Of a stretch of 59,595 nt of DNA, positions 52,578 to 59,595 are shown piece by piece. Position numbers and translations under genes: made by a program. This DNA is from Streptomyces sporangiiformans (lineage in GTDB: Bacteria; Actinomycetota; Actinomycetes; Streptomycetales; Streptomycetaceae), in contig NZ_VCHX02000349.1 of the NCBI RefSeq assembly GCF_005768555.2, forward strand, positions 1 to 59,595, in the 5' to 3' direction. The first letter of the stretch is position 1; each line of letters starts with the position of its first letter. Under the pieces are notes generated by a model, which saw only the letters and a program-made list of their open reading frames with translations, had not been told where the DNA came from and made no database searches.

Positions 52578-52788
52578 CGGCCCCTCCTCCGCCTTCACAC
52601 CTGCCTCCAGTTGAGTAATCCCGCCTCGTTCCCATCTCCGCCCCGCTAGGGTCTCGAAAGCAGTTACGAAGATCGTGCGCGACAGGCCGTTGTGGGGACG
52701 GACGCCGTACGCGGCGTACCTCCCTTTCCTGCCATGGCATACGGCCATCTCAAGGCTCAAGGCTCAACCAGGGAGGGGCACCACCGCC

Positions 52789-54558
52789 ATGGGACGTCAC
52801 AGCTTGCCCGACCGGCCTCGGCGGAGTGCACTCGCCCCCCGTCCACGCGCGCGGCGCCGCAACGCGGCGATCGTGACGGCCACCGTGCTCGCGGTGGCCG
52901 CGAGCACGGTGGCGGCCGTCCAGGGCGGACTGCTGTCCTTCGGATCCTCCTGCCAGGGCGGCGAGGTACGGGTCAGGATCGCGGCCGCCCCGGCCATCGC
53001 CCCGGCCCTCGTGTCCGCGGCCGACCACGCGCACCGCCACGAAGTGACATCCGACGGCCGCTGCCTCGATGTCCGCGTGACCGCGCGTGAGGCGTACCAG
53101 GTCGCGGACGCCCTGCGGTCGAAGGCGACGAGCGGCACCGACTTCGAGGTGTGGGTGCCCGACTCCGACCTGTGGGTGCACCAGATAACGGCGGACGCCA
53201 GGGCCGAGCCGGTGACGCAGGTGGGCAACATCGCCTCCACGCCGGTCGGCGTCGCCGTGATCCCCTCGGCCGCGAAGTCGCTGGGGTGGCCGAGCAAGAC
53301 GTACACCTGGACCGAGCTGGCCGACACCGCGATGACGAGCGATCGCCTGAGGCTCGGCGCGGGCGACCCCGCGCGCAGTGCGACCGGTCTGCTCGCCCTG
53401 ACCCGTCTGACCGACGCCGCCGAGCGCGCGAAGGACGGCGACACCCGGGTGGCCGCGATGACGAGGGCCCTCTCGCAGCGCACGGCCGAGACCGACCGCC
53501 GGCTCCTGGCCACCCTGCCCCGCGATCTGTCCGACACCGAACAGGGCGACCCGCAGCGCAATCAGGCACTGTTCCTCTCCGAGCAGGCGGCGTTCGCGTA
53601 CAACGCGGAGGCGGACAGCGGCGACGACCTGGACCTCTTCTATCCCGAGGACGGTTCGCCACGGCTCGACTACCCGTTCGCACTCATCGACGAGAACAGG
53701 CTGACCACGGACCAGAGCCGGGCAGCGCTGCGCTTCATGACCCTGCTCGGCGAGGCCGACGGACGCGAGATCCTCGGTGGACACGGCTTCCGCACGGCGT
53801 GGGACGAGACACCGGAGGCGCTGGTCACCCAGGCGGGCGGCCGTTCCCCGCAACCGTACGGCGAGACGGCGGCCGCGCCGGCCCGGGAGAAGGATGTCCA
53901 GGAAGCCCTCGGCCTGTGGACGATCACGGTGCAGAGCGACCGGATCACCACGGTCGTCGATGCCTCCGCCTCCATGGCGAAACCGGTGCCGGGCACCGAC
54001 CGGTCCCGGATGGACGTGACCAAGGCATCACTGGTGCAGGCCTTGGCCACCTTCACCGCGGACGACGAGATAGGCCTGTGGAAGTTCTCCACGAGGCTCG
54101 ACGGAAACCGCGACTACCGTGTCCTCGTGCCGACCGAGCAGCTCGGTGACCGCAAGGGCGATGGCACCCAGCGGGACAAGCTGTCGGCGGCTGTCAGGGA
54201 CCTGGAACCGGTCCCCGGCGGCCCCACCGGCCTCTACGACACGACGCTGGCGGCGTACCGGGAGGCCGTCGCCTCGTACGGGAAGGGGAAGTTCAACGCA
54301 CTGGTGATCCTGACCGACGGGGTGAACGAGGACCCCGGCAGCATCTCGCGGTCCCGCCTCATCACCGAGCTCCGGAAGCTCACCGACCCGGACCGCCCGG
54401 TGCCGCTGATCGCGATCGCCGTGGGTCCGGACGCCGACAAGGACGAGGTCGACCAGATCGCGAAGGCGACGGGCGGCTCTGGGCACCAGATCAGCGACCC
54501 CGCCCAGATCCACTCGGTGATCCTCAAGGCCATCGTGCAGGCGGCCCGGCAGAGTTGA
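52789..54558 (+). CDS. Exported substrate-binding and VWA domain protein
   Basis: A 589-residue protein with an N-terminal membrane anchor or uncleaved signal (NAAIVTATVLAVAASTVAAV). An extracellular binding-protein-like domain follows (about 50-330), then a C-terminal von Willebrand A domain (about 405-585). The VWA metal-adhesion site is VVDASASM (DxSxS) with TDGVNEDP. VWA domains bind proteins in a Mg2+-dependent way. The combination suggests an extracytoplasmic scaffold or sensor; no partner is visible. Many Streptomyces carry it alone. Confidence 0.87.
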   Translation: MGRHSLPDRPRRSALAPRPRARRRNAAIVTATVLAVAASTVAAVQGGLLSFGSSCQGGEVRVRIAAAPAIAPALVSAADHAHRHEVTSDGRCLDVRVTAREAYQVADALRSKATSGTDFEVWVPDSDLWVHQITADARAEPVTQVGNIASTPVGVAVIPSAAKSLGWPSKTYTWTELADTAMTSDRLRLGAGDPARSATGLLALTRLTDAAERAKDGDTRVAAMTRALSQRTAETDRRLLATLPRDLSDTEQGDPQRNQALFLSEQAAFAYNAEADSGDDLDLFYPEDGSPRLDYPFALIDENRLTTDQSRAALRFMTLLGEADGREILGGHGFRTAWDETPEALVTQAGGRSPQPYGETAAAPAREKDVQEALGLWTITVQSDRITTVVDASASMAKPVPGTDRSRMDVTKASLVQALATFTADDEIGLWKFSTRLDGNRDYRVLVPTEQLGDRKGDGTQRDKLSAAVRDLEPVPGGPTGLYDTTLAAYREAVASYGKGKFNALVILTDGVNEDPGSISRSRLITELRKLTDPDRPVPLIAIAVGPDADKDEVDQIAKATGGSGHQISDPAQIHSVILKAIVQAARQS

Positions 54559-54580
54559 CCCAGAGGCGATCAAGAGGCGA

Positions 54581-56110
54581 TCAAGAGGTGATCAGCCCAG
54601 CGGTCGCCGGCTCCGGTAACCCCACCGGCCAGGTGTGCACCGGCTCACCGAGGTGCATCAGCTCGCAGTAACGCTTGGTCGTGGCGGCCAGCGCGGCATC
54701 CCGTTCCATACCCTTGTCCAGCGCCCGGTGGAACGTTCGGGACTGCCAGGCCGCCCCGTTGATCCGCCGTTTGCACCGCTCCTCGATCACGCCGAGGTAG
54801 AGGTCCCGGTCGGCCGGCTCGACGCCCCACGCCTCCAGGCCCGCCGCCGCGAGCGGCAGCAGCTCGTCCCGCACCAGTTGCACCGCGGGCACCCGAGTCG
54901 TCCCGCCGTACCGGCCGCGTCGGGGCCACTCCAGTTGCGCGTCGATGCCGTACCGGCACGCGTGGTCGAAGTTGGCGGCGGCGGCCTCGAAGGGCAGCCG
55001 AGTCCACACGGGACGGGCCTCCTCGGAGAGGGCGCGCACGAGTCCGTAGTAGAAGGCAGCGTTGGCGATGACGTCCGTGATGGTGGGGCCGGCGGGCAGC
55101 ACGCGGTTCTCGACCCGCAGATGCGGGACGCCGTCGTCGATGCCGTACACGGGGCGGTTCCAGCGGTAAATGGTGCCGTTGTGCAGCACGAGCTCGCCGA
55201 GCCGGGGTGTGCCGCCGTCGTCCAGGACGGGGAGCGGATCCTCGTCGTCGCAGATCGGCAGCAGCGCGGGGAAGTACCGCAGATTCTCCTCGAAGAGGTC
55301 GTACGCAGACGAGATCCACCGCTCCCCGAACCAGGTGCGCGGGCGGACGCCCTGGGCCTGCAGCTCGGGCGGACGGGTGTCGGTGGACTGCAGGAACAGC
55401 GGCGGCCGCGACTCTCTCCAGAGCTCACGGCCGAACAGGAACGGCGAGTTGGCGCCGACCGCGATCTGTGCGGCGGCGATGGACTGCGCGGCGTTCCACA
55501 CGTCGGCGAAGCGGCCGGGCGTGACCTGGAGGTGCAGTTGCACGGAGGTGCAGGCGGCTTCCGGAGCGATGGACGCCGACGTACAGCTCAGCCGTTCGAC
55601 GCCGTCGATGTCCAGGACGAAGTCCTCGCCGCGTGCCGCCACGATCTGGTCGTTGAGCAGGGTGTAGCGCTCCACGTCGGAGAGGTTCGCGGAGATCAGG
55701 TCGTCGCGTGCGAGCGTCGGCAGAATGCCGATCATCACGATTCCCGCGTCGACCTCGTTCGCTTTCCGATGGGCGTACGCGAGTGAGGTGCGCAACTCCT
55801 CGGCGAGCCGGTCGAAAACCCGGCCACCCAATCGATGTGGGGCAATGTTGACTTCCAGATTGAACATGGCGAGTTCTGTTTGGAAATCCCGGCTCGCGAT
55901 GCGTTCCAGTACTTGCGCGTTCATCATTCGCGGCATGCCGTCGGGGCCCGCGAGATTGAGCTCGATCTCCAGGCCCATGAGATTCTTGGGGCGGTCGAAC
56001 CGCTTCTCCGTCAGCAGCCGCGCGAGCCCCGCCAGGCACTGCTGGAGCTTGCTGCGGTAGCGCTGCCGATCGGACAGACCGAACGGCCCTGCCACCACCT
56101 TCTCCCCCAT
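54581..56110 (-). CDS. Glutamate-cysteine ligase family protein
   Basis: A 509-residue ATP-dependent carboxylate-amine ligase related to glutamate-cysteine ligases. NLMGLEIELNLAGPDGMPRM near residue 43 holds the metal-binding Glu pair; FNLEVNIAPHRLGG near 83 and TSVQLHLQVTPGRF near 187 are typical strands; NRPVYGIDDGVPHLRVENRV near 325 is the family's Arg/Glu substrate region. Streptomyces uses mycothiol and ergothioneine, so the product may not be glutathione-related. The ATG at 56110 follows GAGGAGGACG. Confidence 0.85.
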   Translation of the reverse strand: MGEKVVAGPFGLSDRQRYRSKLQQCLAGLARLLTEKRFDRPKNLMGLEIELNLAGPDGMPRMMNAQVLERIASRDFQTELAMFNLEVNIAPHRLGGRVFDRLAEELRTSLAYAHRKANEVDAGIVMIGILPTLARDDLISANLSDVERYTLLNDQIVAARGEDFVLDIDGVERLSCTSASIAPEAACTSVQLHLQVTPGRFADVWNAAQSIAAAQIAVGANSPFLFGRELWRESRPPLFLQSTDTRPPELQAQGVRPRTWFGERWISSAYDLFEENLRYFPALLPICDDEDPLPVLDDGGTPRLGELVLHNGTIYRWNRPVYGIDDGVPHLRVENRVLPAGPTITDVIANAAFYYGLVRALSEEARPVWTRLPFEAAAANFDHACRYGIDAQLEWPRRGRYGGTTRVPAVQLVRDELLPLAAAGLEAWGVEPADRDLYLGVIEERCKRRINGAAWQSRTFHRALDKGMERDAALAATTKRYCELMHLGEPVHTWPVGLPEPATAGLITS

Positions 56111-56834
56111 CGAAGCGTCCTCCTCGCGTGGGCAGCCCGACGAACCGGCCGCTGGTGTCCCGGGGTCACGAGGGATGATGCCCAGGCAATGTGATCGATA
56201 ACGCCCCGGGCAGCCCCTCCAGGCGCTACGCTGGACCCGGTTTGCCCAGGAGGCACATTCACGCGGCATGGGGCAGGGCGCAGTTTTACCGAGTGGCGAT
56301 CTCGCCTCTGACGAACTGCGTTGTCGTGAAAAACGCCGACGACATTCGGCCGACCGTTTCGGAGACGTATTCCGAGGTCACCGCCGGGTTCCCACGGAGA
56401 ATCGGGACCAAACACACCTATCGGCGTCCAAATTGCCTCTTGCCCTTAATGTGCGGAACAGCTAGCCGAAACACGTTCTGAACACGTGTCGTATAAACTC
56501 CGCGAACGAGGCAGAGAGTTGGCGCTCGCGGTCGTGGATCCTGCCGTCACAGTGACGTCAATCGCCGAAGGGCGAGCCGCGGGGCGTCTGATGCGTACGG
56601 TCGCAAGGCGACGGAAGGTCCTTGATGCGCCGAACCGGGTCGAACATCGTCGAGACCGGGGAAGAGCCGCCAGGGTTTGCCGCCACCACGGCGAGCGTGC
56701 GCACCGGGCGCCGCGCGACAGGCGGAGCGGTGACCACGGGATCCGGACCCCCGCCCCTCTGACCCGAGAGCTGACAGCGTCGTCCGCCCCCGCCCTCGCG
56801 CCCCTTTTGCCTGTCGAATGAGAGGCGACCCACC
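56111..56834. promoter_or_regulatory. Long (724-bp) intergenic region with AT-rich core
   Basis: No supportable gene: the short frames have no family signature. The centre (about 56,330-56,500) is markedly less GC-rich than its surroundings. AACACGT repeats 11 bp apart (56470, 56481) followed by GTCGTATAAACTCC look like an operator plus a -10 element. It divides the leftward ligase gene from the rightward hypothetical and could also host a small RNA. Confidence 0.4.
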
Positions 56835-57437
56835 ATGCCGCTGCATGTCCCCCCTGCTCCCGCGCCCGCTTTGCGCACCGTCCTCACGGCCCTCGGTTCA
56901 CCCACCGCCGTTCGCGAGGCACGCACGCCGTCCCTGCGCAGCGCCACCGGACCCGCGACTCCCGATCTCCCGCTGCCCGTCCATGTGCTCGACCGGATCA
57001 ACCCGGCCGGCACGCCGGCCACCCGCCTAGCCGGGTGGCGCTTCCTCATCCGCTGCGGTGAACGTGCCGTGGCCGCCGCCGAGACCAGGCTCACCCCCGA
57101 CGGCTGGGCCTTCTCGCACTTCTTCGAGGGCCCGTACGTCACCGCCACCGAACGCGCGCTGCGCCAGGCCGAGACCATGACGCAGTCGTACCAGGCGCGC
57201 CTGCTCTCCGTACCCGAGCTCTACATGCTCACACTCTGGCTGCACGGCGACTGCACCGCCGACAGCACCGAAGGCCACCCCGCCGCCACCGATCTGCTGG
57301 TACCCCTGGCGCCCGCCCCGCCCGGCATCGCGGCCCATCGCCCGCACCGGGTGGCCGAGCTGCTGCCCGTACTGAACGACCGGCTCACACCCGCCCCCGC
57401 TTCCGCCGCCGCCCCGCTGCTCGGCTCACCCGCCTGA
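56835..57437 (+). CDS. Conserved Streptomyces hypothetical protein
   Basis: A 200-residue soluble protein. Proline/alanine-rich ends flank a compact core (residues 65-140: GWRFLIRCGERAVAAAETRL, WAFSHFFEGPYVTATERALR, LLSVPELYMLTLWLHGD). No enzyme motif is visible. The first ATG after an AGAGGCGACC ribosome site is used. Its long upstream region suggests complex control. Function not recognised. Confidence 0.75.
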   Translation: MPLHVPPAPAPALRTVLTALGSPTAVREARTPSLRSATGPATPDLPLPVHVLDRINPAGTPATRLAGWRFLIRCGERAVAAAETRLTPDGWAFSHFFEGPYVTATERALRQAETMTQSYQARLLSVPELYMLTLWLHGDCTADSTEGHPAATDLLVPLAPAPPGIAAHRPHRVAELLPVLNDRLTPAPASAAAPLLGSPA

Positions 57438-57783
57438 GCGCACCACGGTTTCCGTGCCCCGCGGCCCCACCCCGGCCGTGGGGCACGCCGCTGAGCGCAG
57501 TGACGCCATGGGGACGCAGCGCACCCCCGGCCCGACCGGACTAGCCCCATCCGGCCACCCCGAACCACCCGAAGAGACGGGACTGTGGGAATGAACCGCC
57601 CGCACGGGTGATGCGTCATCAACCTGTGAGAAGTGCTGACGCGAAATCCCTGCGGATTCGATGCCCGTGGGGCAACACTGGGTTCCGGACCATCCGAAAC
57701 GGGGGGCGGCCATGAGCAGTACGAGCCGCAGCACAGACACCACGACGATCGACGTTCTCACTACACAGCGAAAGATCCCATCC

Positions 57784-57990
57784 ATGTGCCAGCACCAGCC
57801 ACCGTGCCCGTCAGCCGACTCCGCCGACCGGGAGGCAGCGCTCCTCGTGGCGCACCACCCGGAGCAGGGATGGAGCCTGCTGTGCAACGGAGTCCTGCTC
57901 TTCGAGGACACCGGTGAGCTCCTGCCGGACGGCCGGATCATCGCCCCGCACCGCCCGCCGGGCGCCGGGCCGGTGATGACGGCCGCCTGA
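57784..57990 (+). CDS. DUF5999 family protein
   Basis: A 68-residue protein of the Streptomyces-typical DUF5999 family: MCQHQPPCPSADSADREAAL, WSLLCNGVLLFEDTGELLPD and an Ile/Pro end. The Cys-His-Cys start could bind metal. The ATG at 57784 matches the family start but has a weak ribosome site. An in-frame ATG at 57712 with GGGGGGCGGCC before it would add 24 residues. Function unknown. Confidence 0.85.
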   Translation: MCQHQPPCPSADSADREAALLVAHHPEQGWSLLCNGVLLFEDTGELLPDGRIIAPHRPPGAGPVMTAA

Positions 57991-58039
57991 GGCGCTCGGC
58001 ACACCAGGGCGACGCCAGTCAGCCGCCCGAACGCATGAG

Positions 58040-58072
58040 GGGGCCGGCCCGGGACATCCCGGAACCGGCCCC
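58040..58072. terminator. Hairpin terminator after DUF5999
   Basis: GGGGCCGG (58040-58047) pairs with CCGGCCCC (58065-58072), and an inner CCCGGGA/TCCCGG arm lengthens the stem. Confidence 0.6.
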
Positions 58073-58143
58073 GAAGTGTGTCCGGGCGTGATTACTCTTC
58101 GTAGTCACAGCGCAGCCCTCCGGCCCGGAGTGCCGCGACGCGG

Positions 58144-58179
58144 GCTCTGAGTCGCGGCCGGGGTGCCTCGACTCAGAGC
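58144..58179. terminator. Hairpin at the end of the DUF1206 gene
   Basis: GCTCTGAGTCG and CGACTCAGAGC (11-bp perfect arms, 14-nt loop) overlap the DUF1206 stop codon, so it is placed to terminate the leftward transcript. Confidence 0.6.
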
Positions 58180-59084
58180 CTGCGCCAGCGGGCCATGACG
58201 AAGGAGAACACGCCGAACAGGACAAGTCCGACCGCGACGCCCGCCAGCAGCCACGGCCCCATCGGCGTCTCGGTGAACGAACGAAGCGTGTCGTCCACTC
58301 CCTTGGCCTTGTCCGGTTGGTAGTCGACGGCCGCGCGGAGCGCGAAGGCCCCGGCCGCCGCGAACACCAGGCCGCGCGCCGCCCCGCCCGCGACACCCGC
58401 CGTGTCGGCCAACCCGCGTACGCGCCGTGACATTTGACTGAGCATCAGGTGCTTTCGGTACCTGCGGCTCACCGCCGCGAAACCCATCCACACACCGGCA
58501 CACACCACGGCCACGCCGGCCACGCCCATGACCCACTGTCCCCCGGGCAGGTCCAGGACCCTCGCCGTCACGTCCTGGGAGCGCCCGTCGCTCGAACCGC
58601 CCCCACTCCCGCTCCCGCTCCCGCGGGCGCCCGCCGCGAACGTGAGCACCGAGTGGGCGACGAACCCGTAGAAGAGGCAACGGGCCGCCGACGACAGCCG
58701 TTTCTTCCAAGAACGGCCGTCCGGGCCCGCCGCCCCGAAGCACGCTTCGGACAGCCGCCAGAGCGCCATTCCGACCAGCCCGACGCCCAGAGCCCAGAGC
58801 AGGACGGCCCCGAAGGGCTGCTCCGAGACCTCCGCGAGCGCTCCCGACTGATCCGCCTGCCGTTCGCCGCCGCCGAAGGCAAGTTGCAGCGCCAGCATGC
58901 CGACCAGCAGGTAGATGACACCGCGCGCGGTGAATCCCGCTCGGGCGGCGCCCTCGGCCAGCGAGCCCGCCGCCCGGCGGGTCGCGGCCCGGTTGCTCCC
59001 TATCGACGTGATCGACCTGATCGAGGTGCTTAAAGTACTCAAAGTGCTCGAACTGCTCGAACTGCTCGACGTACGCGCTCCCAT
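58173..59084 (-). CDS. DUF1206 integral membrane protein
   Basis: A 303-residue membrane protein with three repeated two-span DUF1206 units (RAGFTARGVIYLLVGMLALQ; SSAARCLFYGFVAHSVLTF; GGAARGLVFAAAGAFALRAAV). The last span ends MARWRRL. The N-terminal about 30 residues are Ser/Thr/Ile-rich, encoded by tandem DNA repeats (CTGCTCGAA/CTCAAAGTG, about 59,030-59,070). The ATG at 59084 follows GGGGGAGG; an upstream ATG at 59111 lacks one. Function unknown; probable stress or envelope role. Confidence 0.87.
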   Translation of the reverse strand: MGARTSSSSSSSSTLSTLSTSIRSITSIGSNRAATRRAAGSLAEGAARAGFTARGVIYLLVGMLALQLAFGGGERQADQSGALAEVSEQPFGAVLLWALGVGLVGMALWRLSEACFGAAGPDGRSWKKRLSSAARCLFYGFVAHSVLTFAAGARGSGSGSGGGSSDGRSQDVTARVLDLPGGQWVMGVAGVAVVCAGVWMGFAAVSRRYRKHLMLSQMSRRVRGLADTAGVAGGAARGLVFAAAGAFALRAAVDYQPDKAKGVDDTLRSFTETPMGPWLLAGVAVGLVLFGVFSFVMARWRRL

Positions 59085-59359
59085 CGCGGCCTCCCCCGTC
59101 CAAGTGCCCATGCTGGGGCGTACGACACCGGGCCACCGCGCTTTACCCCATCACCGTGTCCTGACCGCGGAAGCGGGCGCCGCCAAACGGGTCATTATTC
59201 GTACTGCAATCACTCGAAGGGCCCATGAAGTAGCTCGACTGCGGCGCCCTCCGGTGGTGAGGAGCCGCGATCCCGCTGAGGGTGATCACGTCGCTACTGC
59301 GATTCCGATGAGCCGGCGTCGGGCCGGCCATCGCAGTCGCGGCGAAAGGAATACCCCCC

Positions 59360-59595
59360 ATGCGCATTACGCGGACCCTGTTCGCCTCCGCCGCAATCGC
59401 CGCGGCCGTCGCCATCTCGGCCCCCGCCGCGAGCGCCCTGACGGCGGCTGAGCTCCGGACGACGGAAGACAGCTCTTCCTACGGCAGCGACGAGCACGAC
59501 AAGTTCAAGGAGGAAGAGAAGCACGACTTCGGCAAGGAGAAGGACGACCACGGCAAGGACAAGCCCAAGGGCGGCGTCCACGCCGGCGGCGGAGC
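59360..59595 (+). CDS. Secreted charged protein, cut by window end
   Basis: The first 78 codons of a secreted protein. A Sec signal peptide (MRITRTLFASAAIAAAVAIS, cleavage after ASA near residue 26) is followed by a mature part very rich in Asp, Glu, Lys and His (DEHDKFKEEEKHD, KEKDDHGKDKPKG), and then GGVHAGGG. Likely disordered and perhaps cation-binding. AAAGGA precedes the ATG by 11 nt. The C-terminus lies beyond the window. Confidence 0.75.
   Translation, partial: MRITRTLFASAAIAAAVAISAPAASALTAAELRTTEDSSSYGSDEHDKFKEEEKHDFGKEKDDHGKDKPKGGVHAGGG

Noticed and set aside
57712..57783. Longer DUF5999 start
   Set aside because: Good ribosome site, but the family begins at MCQHQPPCP; kept only as an alternative.

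Overview
The window is high-GC actinobacterial DNA, almost certainly from a Streptomyces chromosome. GC-rich codon third positions, frequent GTG starts, GGAGG-type ribosome sites and many Streptomyces-typical families (DUF5999, DUF1206, DUF1876, PspAA, HipA-like/DUF3037) support this. No rRNA, tRNA, CRISPR array, insertion sequence, integrase or phage gene was seen.

Left flank (about 1-17,300), ordinary chromosome: a TPR-like protein, uracil-DNA glycosylase, an orphan family-5 solute-binding lipoprotein, two SDR reductases in an operon, a HipA-like kinase/DUF3037 pair, a Rieske lipoprotein, and an isochorismatase-like protein divergent from a flavin-binding protein over a double operator. Next come LysR/EamA and MocR/PNPOx regulator-target pairs, two more EamA exporters, a Clp-N protein and an SRPBCC protein.

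Metal and envelope-stress block (about 17,300-25,200): a PadR regulator, a methyltransferase, small His-rich and SHOCT membrane proteins, and a Cu+-type P1B ATPase with a cupredoxin-like domain at its N-terminus. A PspA-PspAA operon follows, whose next gene, htpX, survives only as a 5' remnant.

Dormancy/hypoxia-type island (about 24,200-50,700): this block carries relatives of many DosR (DevR)-regulon genes of Mycobacterium tuberculosis. They are an Acg-type nitroreductase, a CtpF-like P2 ATPase, Hrp1-like CBS proteins, a GH65 enzyme (compare the C-terminal part of Rv2006), four tandem-domain universal stress proteins, Hsp20, nicotinate phosphoribosyltransferase (compare PncB2), an Rv1733c-like membrane protein and an Rv2004c-like bifunctional kinase. 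Two CBS-BON proteins, a cyclic-nucleotide-binding protein without an HTH, and a DUF1918-XRE-PNPOx regulator are interspersed. Three intergenic sites resemble the mycobacterial DosR box. No DosR/OsdR two-component system lies in the window. The inferred common role is survival during hypoxia or redox stress: flavin and nucleotide redox enzymes, NAD salvage, ion pumping, chaperoning and stored-sugar phosphorolysis.

The block from about 22,800 to 50,800 also holds all the broken genes that were found: the htpX remnant, a frameshifted SDR, a frameshifted SRPBCC gene, CBS and USP remnants, and a possible frameshifted small ORF. The left and right flanks show none.

Right flank (about 50,900-59,595), ordinary chromosome: PhzF, a CPBP-type membrane protein, a substrate-binding/VWA lipoprotein-like protein, a glutamate-cysteine ligase family protein, a Streptomyces hypothetical, DUF5999, DUF1206, and the start of a secreted charged protein cut by the window end.
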